60,687 nt of DNA, from assembly GCA_012719395.1 (NCBI GenBank), contig JAAYAL010000072.1:1-60687 (forward strand). The letters run 5' to 3'. The translations under genes and the position numbers were made by a program. Within the stretch, counting starts at the first letter, position 1. The number at the start of each line of letters is the position of its first letter. Below the pieces are notes generated by a model, which was given only the letters and a program-made list of their open reading frames with translations, was not told where the DNA came from and did not search any database. This stretch comes from Gaiellales bacterium. Its GTDB lineage: Bacteria > Actinomycetota > Thermoleophilia > RBG-16-64-13. Positions 29,207-37,713 of this stretch are shown here, one piece after another.

Positions 29207-31135
29207 GTGAGCGGGTACGATGTCGTGGTGGTGGGCGCCGGGCATGCCGGGTGTGAAGCGGCTCTGGCGTCTGCGCGCATGGGCTGCCGAACGGCGCTGG
29301 TGACGCTCCAACTGGACAAGATCGCGCTCATGCCGTGCAATCCGGCCGTGGGCGGCGTGGGCAAGGGGCAATTGACGAGGGAAGTCGACGCGTTGGGGGG
29401 CGAGCAGGGCAGGAACACGGATCGGGCGTTTGTGCAACTGAAGATGCTCAATACCTCAAAGGGGCCGGCAGTTCGAGCCCTGCGCGCTCAGACTGACAAA
29501 CGGGTGTACGAAGATTGGATGAAACGAACCCTGTCGGGCACGCACGGTTTGGCGGTGGTTCAGGGCGAGGCTGCCGGGATCGTCGTTTCACGTGAAACAG
29601 TGACGGCTGTGCGTTTGGCCGACGGCCGTGTCTTGCCGGCCCGGGCGGTGGTGCTGGCTACGGGCACTTTCCTCAACGGCCGGATCGTTGTGGGGCGGTG
29701 GAGCGCGGCGGCGGGACGGGTGGGTGAACTTCCGGCCACAGAGTTGTCCAACAGCCTGCGGGCGGCCGGGTTGGAGCTGGGCCGATTTCAATCGGCCACA
29801 CCACCTCGCATCGATGGGCGCACCATCGATACCGGGAGGATGCTGCTGCAGCCCGGGGAGCCTCGCGATTCGGGGTTCTCGCATTGGCTACGGCCCATGG
29901 CTCGGCGCCAACTCCCCTGCTACTTGACATACACCACTCCGCGCACCCATCAGGTGGTGGCGGACAACCTCCATCTCAGCCCCATCCGCACGGGCGCGGT
30001 CAGCGGCAAGGGCCCACGCTATTGCCCCTCCATCGATCGTAAGGTCATCAACTTCCCGGAGAAGGATCGCCATCCGGTGTTTGTGGAGCCCGAAGGGGCG
30101 GGGACCTGGGAGATGTATCTGCAGGGCCTGACCACGAGCCTTCCGGTTCCTGTGCAGGAGAGCATCATCAAGGCCACGCCGGGGTTGGAGTCCGCCCGGC
30201 TGGTCAGGCCGGGTTACGCCGTGGAGTACGATTTCCTGCCCCCCTACCAGTTGAGCCATTCGCTGGAGGTGCGCGCCGTGCGCGGGCTGTTCTCTGCCGG
30301 ACAGCTCAACGGGACCTCAGGTTACGAGGAAGCGGCAGCGCAGGGCATCATTGCGGGCATCAATGCCGCGCTTCAAGTCAAAGGTGAACCTCCGTTCGTA
30401 CTGAGGCGCGATCAGGCTTACGTTGGGGTGCTCATCGATGATCTGGTCACCAAGGAGTTGGACGAGCCGTACCGGATGTTCACCTCCCGAGCTGAGCATC
30501 GGCTGCTTCTGCGCCACGACAATGCGGCGGAGCGCTTGGCACCTCTGGGCCACGGCCTGGGGCTCATCTCCTCACAGCAACTCCACGCTGTGGAGGAACA
30601 CATACGCTCAGTTCAACGTGTGGAAACCCGGCTGATGGCCATGAATGTGCGCGCGAGCGCAGAGGCCAACGCTGCCCTCGCAGAACTGGGAAGTTCCCCG
30701 CTGCAGGAATCGCAGCCGGCATTCCAACTGCTGCGAAGGCCGGAGGTCACTTTCGATGCTCTTGTTGCCTTGTTGAGGGCCGCCGATCGCCGGGTGTTGG
30801 GCGTGGTCAGCCCCCAGGTAGCGGAACAGATAGCAGTGCGGGCCCAGTACGACGGCTACATTCGGCGACAATTGGCGGATATCGCCCGCAGGCGCTCCAC
30901 GGAGTGCATTCCCATCCCACCCGAGTTCGACTACTCCGCGATGCAGGGAGTCACCATAGAGGCAAGGCAGAAGCTGGAACGCTTCCGTCCCGAGACCGTA
31001 GGGGACGCCTCGCGCATTTCCGGCGTCTCCCCCGCCGACATCTCAGTCCTGCTGGTTCACCTTCACCGTCTGAAGGGCGGTGCCACGTCTCGGCCGCAGG
31101 CGGCTGTCCCCCCTGACGGCGGCCACGTGGGATGA
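29207..31135 (+). CDS. mnmG: tRNA uridine-5-carboxymethylaminomethyl modification enzyme MnmG
   Basis: A 642-residue FAD enzyme, partner of MnmE. Motifs: YDVVVVGAGHAGCEAALASA (FAD), CNPAVGGVGKGQLTREVDAL, ATGTFLNGRI, TPPRIDGRTIDTGR, YCPSIDRKVINFPEKDRHPV and GLFSAGQLNGTSGYEEAAAQ, then the C-terminal helical domain ending with IEARQKLERFRPETVGDASR and ISGVSPADISVLLVHL. The start is GTG 29207. It overlaps rsmG by 4 nt. A parS site lies within it at 29584-29599. Confidence 0.98.
   Translation: MSGYDVVVVGAGHAGCEAALASARMGCRTALVTLQLDKIALMPCNPAVGGVGKGQLTREVDALGGEQGRNTDRAFVQLKMLNTSKGPAVRALRAQTDKRVYEDWMKRTLSGTHGLAVVQGEAAGIVVSRETVTAVRLADGRVLPARAVVLATGTFLNGRIVVGRWSAAAGRVGELPATELSNSLRAAGLELGRFQSATPPRIDGRTIDTGRMLLQPGEPRDSGFSHWLRPMARRQLPCYLTYTTPRTHQVVADNLHLSPIRTGAVSGKGPRYCPSIDRKVINFPEKDRHPVFVEPEGAGTWEMYLQGLTTSLPVPVQESIIKATPGLESARLVRPGYAVEYDFLPPYQLSHSLEVRAVRGLFSAGQLNGTSGYEEAAAQGIIAGINAALQVKGEPPFVLRRDQAYVGVLIDDLVTKELDEPYRMFTSRAEHRLLLRHDNAAERLAPLGHGLGLISSQQLHAVEEHIRSVQRVETRLMAMNVRASAEANAALAELGSSPLQESQPAFQLLRRPEVTFDALVALLRAADRRVLGVVSPQVAEQIAVRAQYDGYIRRQLADIARRRSTECIPIPPEFDYSAMQGVTIEARQKLERFRPETVGDASRISGVSPADISVLLVHLHRLKGGATSRPQAAVPPDGGHVG
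29584..29599. promoter_or_regulatory. parS, ParB-binding centromere site
   Basis: The bases CGTTTCACGTGAAACA match the parS consensus TGTTTCACGTGAAACA at 15 of 16 positions; the inner 14 bp are a perfect palindrome. It lies inside mnmG, about 2.3 kb before parA and 6 kb from the origin, the usual location. Confidence 0.93.
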
Positions 31136-31860
31136 TCCTGGCCGAAAGGGAGACTTATCGGGCGCGAGGCCTGGATGACGCGGCTTTGGAGCGACTGTCG
31201 CGCTTGGGAGACGCGGTGCTCCAGAGCCGGATCAACGTCACGGCGCTGCGAACTCCGGAGGACATCGAGCGCGGGCACTTCATGGACAGCTTGAGTCTTC
31301 TGGACATCGACATTTTCGGGCGGACTCCGCTCACCGTGGCGGATGTGGGCTCGGGCGGTGGCTTCCCGGCCTTGGTCCTGGCGACGGCGCTGAGCGGGGC
31401 CCAGATAACCGCGGTGGAATCGGTCGGTAAGAAGTGCGCCTTCATCACGCAGACGGCGGAGAGGTTGGGGCTCAGTAATCTGCGGGTCCTCCGCGGCCGG
31501 GCGGAAGAGATCGGACACGGTGCGCACAGGGAGTCGTTCGATGTCGTCGTCGCGCGTGCGGTAGGATCGCTCAGCCTGGTGGCCGAGCTCTGCGTGCCGT
31601 TGGTCCGCCTGGGTGGCGTGGTGGTGGCGATGAAAGGCCTATTGTCCCCTTCGGAGCGTGCCGCCGGGTTGGCCGCTCTCGCTATACTGGGGGCTGACCA
31701 GGTGGAGGAAAGGGTCGTGGTACCCTTCGCCGAAGCTCAAGCCCGGCGCTTGGTCGTGGCCCGGAAGCGCCGGCCTACACCGCTGCAGTATCCTCGGGGG
31801 GTCGGAATGCCCGCCAAGAAGCCGTTGGGGTGCGGACCGGAGAGGGAGGCGGAGGCTTGA
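31132..31860 (+). CDS. rsmG: 16S rRNA (guanine-527-N7)-methyltransferase RsmG
   Basis: A 242-residue SAM-dependent methyltransferase modifying G527 in the 530 loop. Motifs: INVTALRTPEDIERGHFMDSL, VADVGSGGGFPALVLA (SAM site), ITAVESVGKKCAFITQTAER, FDVVVARAVGSLSLVAELC and VVVAMKG. A C-terminal extension of about 25 residues (TPLQYPRGVGMPAKKPLG) matches the usual end. The stop overlaps the TTG start of parA (TTGA), so translation is coupled. Confidence 0.97.
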   Translation: MILAERETYRARGLDDAALERLSRLGDAVLQSRINVTALRTPEDIERGHFMDSLSLLDIDIFGRTPLTVADVGSGGGFPALVLATALSGAQITAVESVGKKCAFITQTAERLGLSNLRVLRGRAEEIGHGAHRESFDVVVARAVGSLSLVAELCVPLVRLGGVVVAMKGLLSPSERAAGLAALAILGADQVEERVVVPFAEAQARRLVVARKRRPTPLQYPRGVGMPAKKPLGCGPEREAEA

Positions 31861-32645
31861 TCTATGCCGTGACAAACCAGAAGGGCGGCGTGGGAAAGAC
31901 CACCACGGCCATCAATCTGGCCGCGACGCTGGCGCAGGCCGGCGAACGCGTCTTGCTGGTGGACGCGGATCCGCAGAGCAACTCCACGGCCGGTGTTGGC
32001 CTACGGCCCGTCGACGCAGTCCCCACCACGCTTGAGCTCCTCCTCGGCGAGGCGGACTTGGCCGGCGTGATCCTCCCCACCCGCGTGGAAAACCTCTTCA
32101 TCTCGCCGGCGTCTCCGGACATGGCCGGGGCGGCGGTCATCCTCCCGCAGATGGAACGGAGGGAGTTCCGGTTGCGGGAGGCCTTGCGTGACGCGCCGGC
32201 CACGCCGGCGTCGAGCGCAGACGGGGTGGAGCCTTTCGCCTACGTGTTCATCGACTGCCCCCCGTCTCTCGATCTTCTCACCGTGAACGCCTTGGTCGCC
32301 GCGGATGCCGTGCTCATCCCGGTGCAGGCGGAGTACTATGCGCTGGAGGGTCTGATCCAATTGCTCAACACCATCGAAGCCATTCGCCACAGGCTCAACC
32401 CCCCGTTGCGGATCGCGGGGGTGGTCATCACCATGGTCGATTACCGCACGAATCTGGCCAAACAGGTGGAGGATGAGGTCCGGGCGCACTTCCCCACATT
32501 GACCTACCGCACAGTCATACCTCGCAATATCCGGCTGGCCGAGGCTCCCTCATTCGGTCTGCCGGTATCACTGCTCGATCCTCATTGCGCCGGGGCCGAC
32601 GCCTACTTCGACCTCGCGAAGGAGTTGGTTTCTGGTGCCTCCTAA
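31857..32645 (+). CDS. parA: ParA/Soj chromosome-partitioning ATPase
   Basis: About 262 residues. It starts MIYAVTNQKGGVGKTTTAIN, the deviant Walker A with two lysines; the later motifs are LLVDADPQSNSTAGVG and VFIDCPPSLDLLTVNAL. TTG 31857 is chosen because it gives the exact family start and follows GGGAGG; ATG 31830 would add unrelated residues. It drives origin segregation with ParB bound at parS. It overlaps parB by 11 nt. Confidence 0.97.
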   Translation: MIYAVTNQKGGVGKTTTAINLAATLAQAGERVLLVDADPQSNSTAGVGLRPVDAVPTTLELLLGEADLAGVILPTRVENLFISPASPDMAGAAVILPQMERREFRLREALRDAPATPASSADGVEPFAYVFIDCPPSLDLLTVNALVAADAVLIPVQAEYYALEGLIQLLNTIEAIRHRLNPPLRIAGVVITMVDYRTNLAKQVEDEVRAHFPTLTYRTVIPRNIRLAEAPSFGLPVSLLDPHCAGADAYFDLAKELVSGAS

Positions 32646-33525
32646 GAGAAGCGGTCTGGGTCGGGGTCTGGCCGAGTTGCTGGGGGAGCCGGCAGTGGAG
32701 GCCAAGAACGACGGCTCTCGGGTCTCGGACGGGGTCATCTCCGGCATCGTGGAGCTATCCGTGGGGAGTGTCCGCCCCAACCCACGGCAGCCGCGGCGTG
32801 ACATGGACAGGGAGAGCCTGGAGGAGCTGGCCCGCTCCATGCAGTCGTTGGGCGTCGTGCAGCCCATCATCGTGCGGCCACTGGAGGAGGGGTATGAGCT
32901 GATAGCCGGAGAGAGGCGGTGGCGCGCGGCACAGCTGGCCGGCTTCACAGTTGTCCCCGCCATCGTGCGACCGGCATCGGACGTGGAGAGCCTGGAGATA
33001 GCTCTGGTGGAGAACGTCATGCGCCGCGCGCTCAACCCGGTGGACGAGGCCTACGCACTGCAGGTTCTTCTGGACGACTTGGGGTCCACGCAGGAGGCGC
33101 TGGCCGGGAGGCTGGGTCGCAGCCGTCCGGCTCTGAGCAACAAGCTCCGTCTCCTGGAACTGCCCAAAGAAGTGCAGGATCTGCTGGCGCAGGGCGCTCT
33201 CAGCGAGGGTCATGGGCGGGCTCTGCTCGGGCTGCGCGCAAGAGGTGACCAGGTGAAGCTGGCGCGGAGGGCCGCCGCCCGCGGACTGTCGGTTCGGGCG
33301 GTGGAGGCAGAGGTTCGGCGGGCTTTGTCTGCCGGTTCTCTCTCCACGCCACCACCTGCGTCGCTCCCCGGGCCTGAGTTGACGGAACCGGTGCGGGCTG
33401 AAATGCACCGCCTGCTGGGGGTTTGGCCCCGCATCACATGGAAAGCGGGCGGGGGCCGCATTGAAGTGCCTTTTGCTACGCAGAAGGAGTTGGAGCTCAT
33501 CCTGCGCCGGCTCAGCGGCAAGTGA
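32635..33525 (+). CDS. parB: ParB/Spo0J chromosome-partitioning protein
   Basis: A 296-residue CTP-dependent clamp. The N-terminus KRSGLGRGLAELLGE is the ParA-stimulating peptide. The CTP-binding domain has VRPNPRQPRRDMD, GVVQPIIVRPLEEGYELIAG and GERRWRAAQLAG. The helix-turn-helix TQEALAGRLGRSRPALSNKL reads parS, and the C-terminal dimer region ends FATQKELELILRRLSGK. The start is GTG. It overlaps parA by 11 nt, and at least one good parS is nearby. Confidence 0.97.
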   Translation: MPPKRSGLGRGLAELLGEPAVEAKNDGSRVSDGVISGIVELSVGSVRPNPRQPRRDMDRESLEELARSMQSLGVVQPIIVRPLEEGYELIAGERRWRAAQLAGFTVVPAIVRPASDVESLEIALVENVMRRALNPVDEAYALQVLLDDLGSTQEALAGRLGRSRPALSNKLRLLELPKEVQDLLAQGALSEGHGRALLGLRARGDQVKLARRAAARGLSVRAVEAEVRRALSAGSLSTPPPASLPGPELTEPVRAEMHRLLGVWPRITWKAGGGRIEVPFATQKELELILRRLSGK

Positions 33526-33653
33526 GGCCGCCAAGGTTCCCTCACCGAGAACCGTCATGCCCTCCTCGCCGAGGTGGGAACGAAGTCCGAGTTGCGTGTG
33601 TCCAACCGCTATGCGGAAGCCCGCATGGAACACAGCGAGGAAAGGTGCGCGCA

Positions 33654-34424
33654 ATGACCAAAGGTAGAGGAAGGCGGCACGCTGCGTCCGTCGCCGTTTT
33701 GGGGACCATAGGTCTCATGGCCCTACTCTTGTCCGGTTGCAGTCCGTCTCAATCCGGCGCCGCAACTGCCGTATCGTCGGAATCCCAAACGCAGTTGGTG
33801 GACACGGTGACCGTCAACGGCACCGGCTGCCGGTCGGCGACCCCGGATGAGGGCATTATTACGCTTGGCGTACAAAATGAAGCGCCTGGTGCGGCCGAAG
33901 CTCTGGAGGCCAACTCCGGTGCGATGACTGCCGTCGTGGAGGCCGTCAGAAGCGCGGGAGTCCCAGAACAGAGCATCACAACCCGGAACGTGAGTCTCTC
34001 TCCAATGGTGACCTATGATCCCCAAACGGGAGAACAGAAGACCCAGGGGTTTCGAGCAGAGAATCAGGTCACCATCCGCCTCTCTGATACGGCCCTGGTC
34101 GCAAAGGTGCTCGAGGTGGGAGCAGCTGCAGGTGCCAACACCATCAGCGGCCCGGAATGGCGTCTGGGTGATAACACGCCTGCAGCCTCTGAAGCCCTGG
34201 TCAAGGCATTAGCCTCGGCACGCACCAAAGCGGAGGCTCTGGGTACGGCGGCGGGCCTCAAGCTGGGCGACGTAGTGTCGATTTCGGAGGGACACACCAC
34301 TTCCCCCGTGTTGTACGCCGAGGATCGGTCTGCTGAGGCGGCGCTGGCGCAAACCGTCCCCGTCAACCCCGGCCAGATGGAAATCGAGGCCACGGTGACT
34401 GTCACCTACCGGCTGGTTCGCTGA
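33654..34424 (+). CDS. SIMPL-domain (DUF541) lipoprotein
   Basis: About 256 residues. A basic N-terminus and hydrophobic helix end in LLLSGC with Cys29 as the lipid-attachment site. The mature part is one SIMPL domain: VTVNGTGCRSATPDEGIITL, VPEQSITTRNVSLSPMVTYD, FRAENQVTIRLSD, ASARTKAEALGTAAGLKLGD and IEATVTVTYRLV. ATG 33654 follows an AGGAAAGG site. SIMPL proteins are exported and of unclear function. It follows parB after 128 nt with no strong terminator seen. Confidence 0.88.
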   Translation: MTKGRGRRHAASVAVLGTIGLMALLLSGCSPSQSGAATAVSSESQTQLVDTVTVNGTGCRSATPDEGIITLGVQNEAPGAAEALEANSGAMTAVVEAVRSAGVPEQSITTRNVSLSPMVTYDPQTGEQKTQGFRAENQVTIRLSDTALVAKVLEVGAAAGANTISGPEWRLGDNTPAASEALVKALASARTKAEALGTAAGLKLGDVVSISEGHTTSPVLYAEDRSAEAALAQTVPVNPGQMEIEATVTVTYRLVR

Positions 34425-34488
34425 GAGAACGAAACCGCGGCCGAGAACGTCGCTGGCCGCCGGATGCTTTCCGCCCTATTATGGGTCT

Positions 34489-35193
34489 ATGGAATCAAAG
34501 GTGGACTGGGCTCCCTGCGCCGATGCGTATGAGGTGACCATCGGTGTAGGTCTGGATCGCGAAGAAATCAGTCAGCTCTTTCTGTTGGGCGACATGCTCA
34601 TCTCGTGGCCAACGACCGGCCTCGTTGCGGGTGACTCCGGCGCCCCCCTGGCCCGGGGATGCATGTACCTCTCTGAGCTGCAAGGGCGCCCCTGCAGCCT
34701 TCGGCTCGGCTTTGCAGCCCGGGAAGAGGCCGAGAACGCGGTCATGGTGGTACGGATGCAATTGGCGCAGGCGGAGAGGAGGTTGGGAAAGGGCGCGGAG
34801 TACCCGAAGGGGGCGCCTCCCACATTCCCCATCGAGGAGCGTCGGGAGGGTTCTCTGCCCAGCGAGGGGGGCCCGCCCGGCGGTGTTGATCGCCTGCGGG
34901 AGGTTGTGGCCGGGTATCTGGATCTACCGGGAGTCACGGCCGCGCTGCTTGTCTCGGGACAGGGATTTCTCATTGCCTCTGCCGAGTCGGGAGCCGTGGA
35001 CGGGGAGGCCATTGCAGCGCTGGTGGCGGATGTGGTGGGGGCGGTTACCCGGTTGGGCGCCGCGGCCGGCGGCGGCATGCTGGATAACGTCGACATGGAA
35101 TTCCGCGAATTCGGCCTCACCGTTGTCCCCTTCGACGAGAGTGTGTCACTGGTGTTGGTTCGGCCGTCGGTGGCGCCTCGCATAAGGGCGTAA
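34489..35193 (+). CDS. Roadblock/LC7-domain protein with an unassigned N-terminal domain
   Basis: A 234-residue protein. Residues about 130-225 resemble a Roadblock/LC7 fold: VDRLREVVAGYLDLPGVTAA, LLVSGQGFLIASAESG, IAALVADVVGAVTRLG and LTVVPFDESVSLVLV. Bacterial members such as MglB regulate Ras-like GTPases. The N-terminal 100 residues (ADAYEVTIGVGLDREEISQL and later RLGFAAREEAENAVMVVRMQ) are not recognised. No GTPase gene is adjacent. It is convergent with the PepSY-like gene. Confidence 0.6.
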   Translation: MESKVDWAPCADAYEVTIGVGLDREEISQLFLLGDMLISWPTTGLVAGDSGAPLARGCMYLSELQGRPCSLRLGFAAREEAENAVMVVRMQLAQAERRLGKGAEYPKGAPPTFPIEERREGSLPSEGGPPGGVDRLREVVAGYLDLPGVTAALLVSGQGFLIASAESGAVDGEAIAALVADVVGAVTRLGAAAGGGMLDNVDMEFREFGLTVVPFDESVSLVLVRPSVAPRIRA

Positions 35194-35225
35194 TCCGCGC
35201 GGGACCGCCGGGCGGGAACTTCGGG

Positions 35226-35681
35226 TCAGTCGTTCGCGGCGAGCGAGGCCAGGAGTTCCCCCGTCTGGTAATCCAGTAGACCTATCACGTCAGGCTGGTC
35301 ATCCACACCCACTCCGTCAGCGGGCAGACCCCAGATCTCCCACGCGAACTCGTGAACGTGATCCGCTTGAAGCGTCTGCCCGGAATGGCTGACGTAATCG
35401 TAGGCTTGGGCTTGGGGGAAGAACAACAGTTCCACCTTCGTGACCGTGAAGGGAGTCGACTGCATCGCCCTCTGGGCCTCCTCCAGAGCTCGACCTGATC
35501 TTCCCAGCTTGGCCTCGGTGGAGGCCCGAGTGGCGGCGAAGGCAAACTGATAGGAGCGCGCGGGGTTGGTGAGGTACTGACCGTCTTGCGTGGGGGAGGT
35601 GAAGCGCTCAGCGACGGGCATGGGCAGCAGCAGGAGGACTACCACACAGCCGGTGATCACCCACGCCCACATCCGTTTCAC
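35226..35681 (-). CDS. Hypothetical membrane-anchored protein
   Basis: A 151-residue protein with one N-terminal hydrophobic helix (MWAWVITGCVVVLLLLPMPV), either a signal or an anchor. The exported part ends VIGLLDYQTGELLASL, reminiscent of the last strand of PepSY-type domains. VKVELLFFPQ-like strands precede it. No catalytic motif is visible. It lies alone between the Roadblock gene and rlmN; the gap 35682-35797 contains nothing clear. Confidence 0.6.
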   Translation of the reverse strand: MKRMWAWVITGCVVVLLLLPMPVAERFTSPTQDGQYLTNPARSYQFAFAATRASTEAKLGRSGRALEEAQRAMQSTPFTVTKVELLFFPQAQAYDYVSHSGQTLQADHVHEFAWEIWGLPADGVGVDDQPDVIGLLDYQTGELLASLAAND

Positions 35682-35797
35682 GCTGTGTCATCCCCTCGTG
35701 GTGAGCCGCTCGCCAAGAATGACAGGTTGGGCTCCCTCCCTACATTGCCAAATGATGCCACACAACGGTAGCCGGGGATCCCACACGGGGGACTACA

Positions 35798-36859
35798 TCA
35801 TCGATGGGCGGCGAGTTGACCGCAGGCGCCATGCACCATCTGCCCTCTTCCCGCCCGCACAACCGTCTCGATCCCCCTGGCGGTCAGTTCCTCAGAGAAG
35901 GCCTGGATGTCCTCTGGGGGTGAGGGACGAAAGGGGCCCTCTACGCGGTTCCAGGCCAGGAGGTTAACAGTGACCACTCTGCCGCGCAGTAGCGTGGCCA
36001 ACTGCCGGGCCTGCACCGGCGAATCGTTGATCCCCTGGAGCAGGACATACTCAACCAGCAGCTTGCGATGGGTGAGGCGGAAGTGCTCGCTGGTGGCATC
36101 CAGGACCTGGCGGAGGGAGTAGCGCTTGGCCACGGGCATGAGGGAAGAGCGTATCCGGTCATCCGGCGCGTGAAGCGACAAGGCCAGGTGCACCTGAGGC
36201 GTTTCCTCTGCCAGTCGGACCATGGCTTGGGGGATGCCCACGGTGGACACGGAGATGGAGCGGCGCCCGATGCCCAGCCCGTCGGGCGCGGAGAACTCCC
36301 GAATGGCCACCAGAACGGCGTCGAGGTTGAGCAGGGGTTCGCCCATGCCCATGAACACGACGTTGCTCAGGCGGCGGCCCTCCCGGCCGAGGAGGGCCGC
36401 CGCCTCCCGTCCCTGGTCGACGATCTCGGCCGGTGTCAGGTTGCGGCGGAACCCGGCACGCCCGGTGGCGCAGAAGGCGCAGGCCAAGGGGCAGCCGGCC
36501 TGTGAAGAGACGCATACCGTGTTGCGCCGCGGGTAGCGCATGACCACGGCCTCTATGTGCGCCTCGTCGGCGCAGGCCAAGAGCAACTTGCTGCTTCCAT
36601 CTGCTGCGTCCTGCTGCTTCAGCAGTCGTAGTGTGCTGTGCCCACAGGCGTCCAGCGCGGTCCGTAGACACAGCGGCAGAGACGTGTTGGCGGCGAAGGG
36701 AACGCCGGTGGAAGCCATCAGATGCTGCAAAACCTGTTTGTGCCGGAAGCCAGGAGCGTGATGGGAGCGCAGAACACCCCCGAGATCGGGTCGCATCGCC
36801 GCCAGCCGATCTCTGACCGAAGGGGGCTGCTGGTCTCTGGGCGATTCACCCTGAGGCAT
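35798..36859 (-). CDS. rlmN: 23S rRNA/tRNA adenine-2-C-methyltransferase RlmN
   Basis: A 353-residue radical SAM methyltransferase acting on A2503 of 23S rRNA and A37 of some tRNAs. The cluster motif is CPLACAFC preceded by VCVSSQAG. Also present are VVFMGMGEPLLNLD, ISVSTVGIPQAMVRLAEE, VHLALSLHAPDDRIRSSLMP and VEYVLLQGIND. The second methyl-carrying Cys is in MVHGACGQL near the C-terminus. It overlaps the SAM hydroxide adenosyltransferase gene by 14 nt. Confidence 0.96.
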   Translation of the reverse strand: MPQGESPRDQQPPSVRDRLAAMRPDLGGVLRSHHAPGFRHKQVLQHLMASTGVPFAANTSLPLCLRTALDACGHSTLRLLKQQDAADGSSKLLLACADEAHIEAVVMRYPRRNTVCVSSQAGCPLACAFCATGRAGFRRNLTPAEIVDQGREAAALLGREGRRLSNVVFMGMGEPLLNLDAVLVAIREFSAPDGLGIGRRSISVSTVGIPQAMVRLAEETPQVHLALSLHAPDDRIRSSLMPVAKRYSLRQVLDATSEHFRLTHRKLLVEYVLLQGINDSPVQARQLATLLRGRVVTVNLLAWNRVEGPFRPSPPEDIQAFSEELTARGIETVVRAGRGQMVHGACGQLAAHR

Positions 36860-37706
36860 GTTGTGTCACTCCTTTGGAGGGTTCTTTTGGAATCAGGCCC
36901 ACGATCGCACCGTCCGTGACTCCCAGCAGGGCGGCGGCGGCCGCTTGATTGCAGGCCAGAGCGGCATTGCCCCAGGAATCCGCCAGCAGACCCAGGTCCC
37001 CGCTCTTCAGCTCGCCGAAGGTCGCGGCCAACTGGGCCGTATGGACGGGATCCTGGCCGAGCGCCACCCAGACATGATCTCCATGGTGCCATGTCAGGCG
37101 GTCGAGGATCTGGGCGAAACTGACACCCAATTGGATGTTTCCGAACCGATCGATCTCAGTCACTTCCGCCCACACGCCGCCGCCCTTCCATTGCGGCTTG
37201 GGCGATAAGGGCCTCACCAGCGTGGCCGGGTCAACGGGGTCGCCCAGTGCCGACGCGGGCCGGCCGGTGGCCAGGAGCGCGGCCGCGGGCGCGAAGAGAT
37301 CCCGGCCGTGAAAGGTGGAGGAAAGCCGGTTCGGTTGCTGAGCCAGGGTCCTGACGCGCGTCGGCACCAGTTCCCAGTAGCCGGTGATGCCTCCCAGAGC
37401 CTCCACGGCGGGAAAGAGAAGGCCGTTGTCGGGGCCGACGAAGTAGTCACCTCGGCCCGCCCCCAGGCACAGCGCTCGTCTGCCCGAGCCAACCCCGGGG
37501 TCGATCACAGCCAGGTGCACACCGGCGGGCCCCAAGGGTAGTGTGCGTCGCAGGAGTTCGGCTCCGCGGAGGACGGCGCCGGGTGCCACGTCGTGAGAGA
37601 GGTGGATGATGCGGGCTGCAGGTGCCAGGCGGGCGATGACGAGCTCGCAGGCGGCAACGTAGCCCTGCCCCCATCCGAAATCGCTGAGAAAGGTCAGGAC
37701 CTCCAT
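36846..37706 (-). CDS. SAM hydroxide adenosyltransferase (DUF62 family)
   Basis: A 286-residue enzyme of the fluorinase/chlorinase fold; prokaryotic DUF62 members hydrolyse S-adenosylmethionine to adenosine and methionine. The catalytic triad region is visible: Asp in TFLSDFGWGQGYVA, and Arg/His in STFHGRDLFAPAAALLA. VIDPGVGSGRRALCL and GPDNGLLFPAVEALGG are family motifs, and VTEIDRFGNIQLGV marks the C-terminal domain. It lies in a leftward run with GH57 genes and rlmN. Physiological role uncertain. Confidence 0.9.
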   Translation of the reverse strand: MEVLTFLSDFGWGQGYVAACELVIARLAPAARIIHLSHDVAPGAVLRGAELLRRTLPLGPAGVHLAVIDPGVGSGRRALCLGAGRGDYFVGPDNGLLFPAVEALGGITGYWELVPTRVRTLAQQPNRLSSTFHGRDLFAPAAALLATGRPASALGDPVDPATLVRPLSPKPQWKGGGVWAEVTEIDRFGNIQLGVSFAQILDRLTWHHGDHVWVALGQDPVHTAQLAATFGELKSGDLGLLADSWGNAALACNQAAAAALLGVTDGAIVGLIPKEPSKGVTQHASG

Positions 37707-37713
37707 GGTGCCC

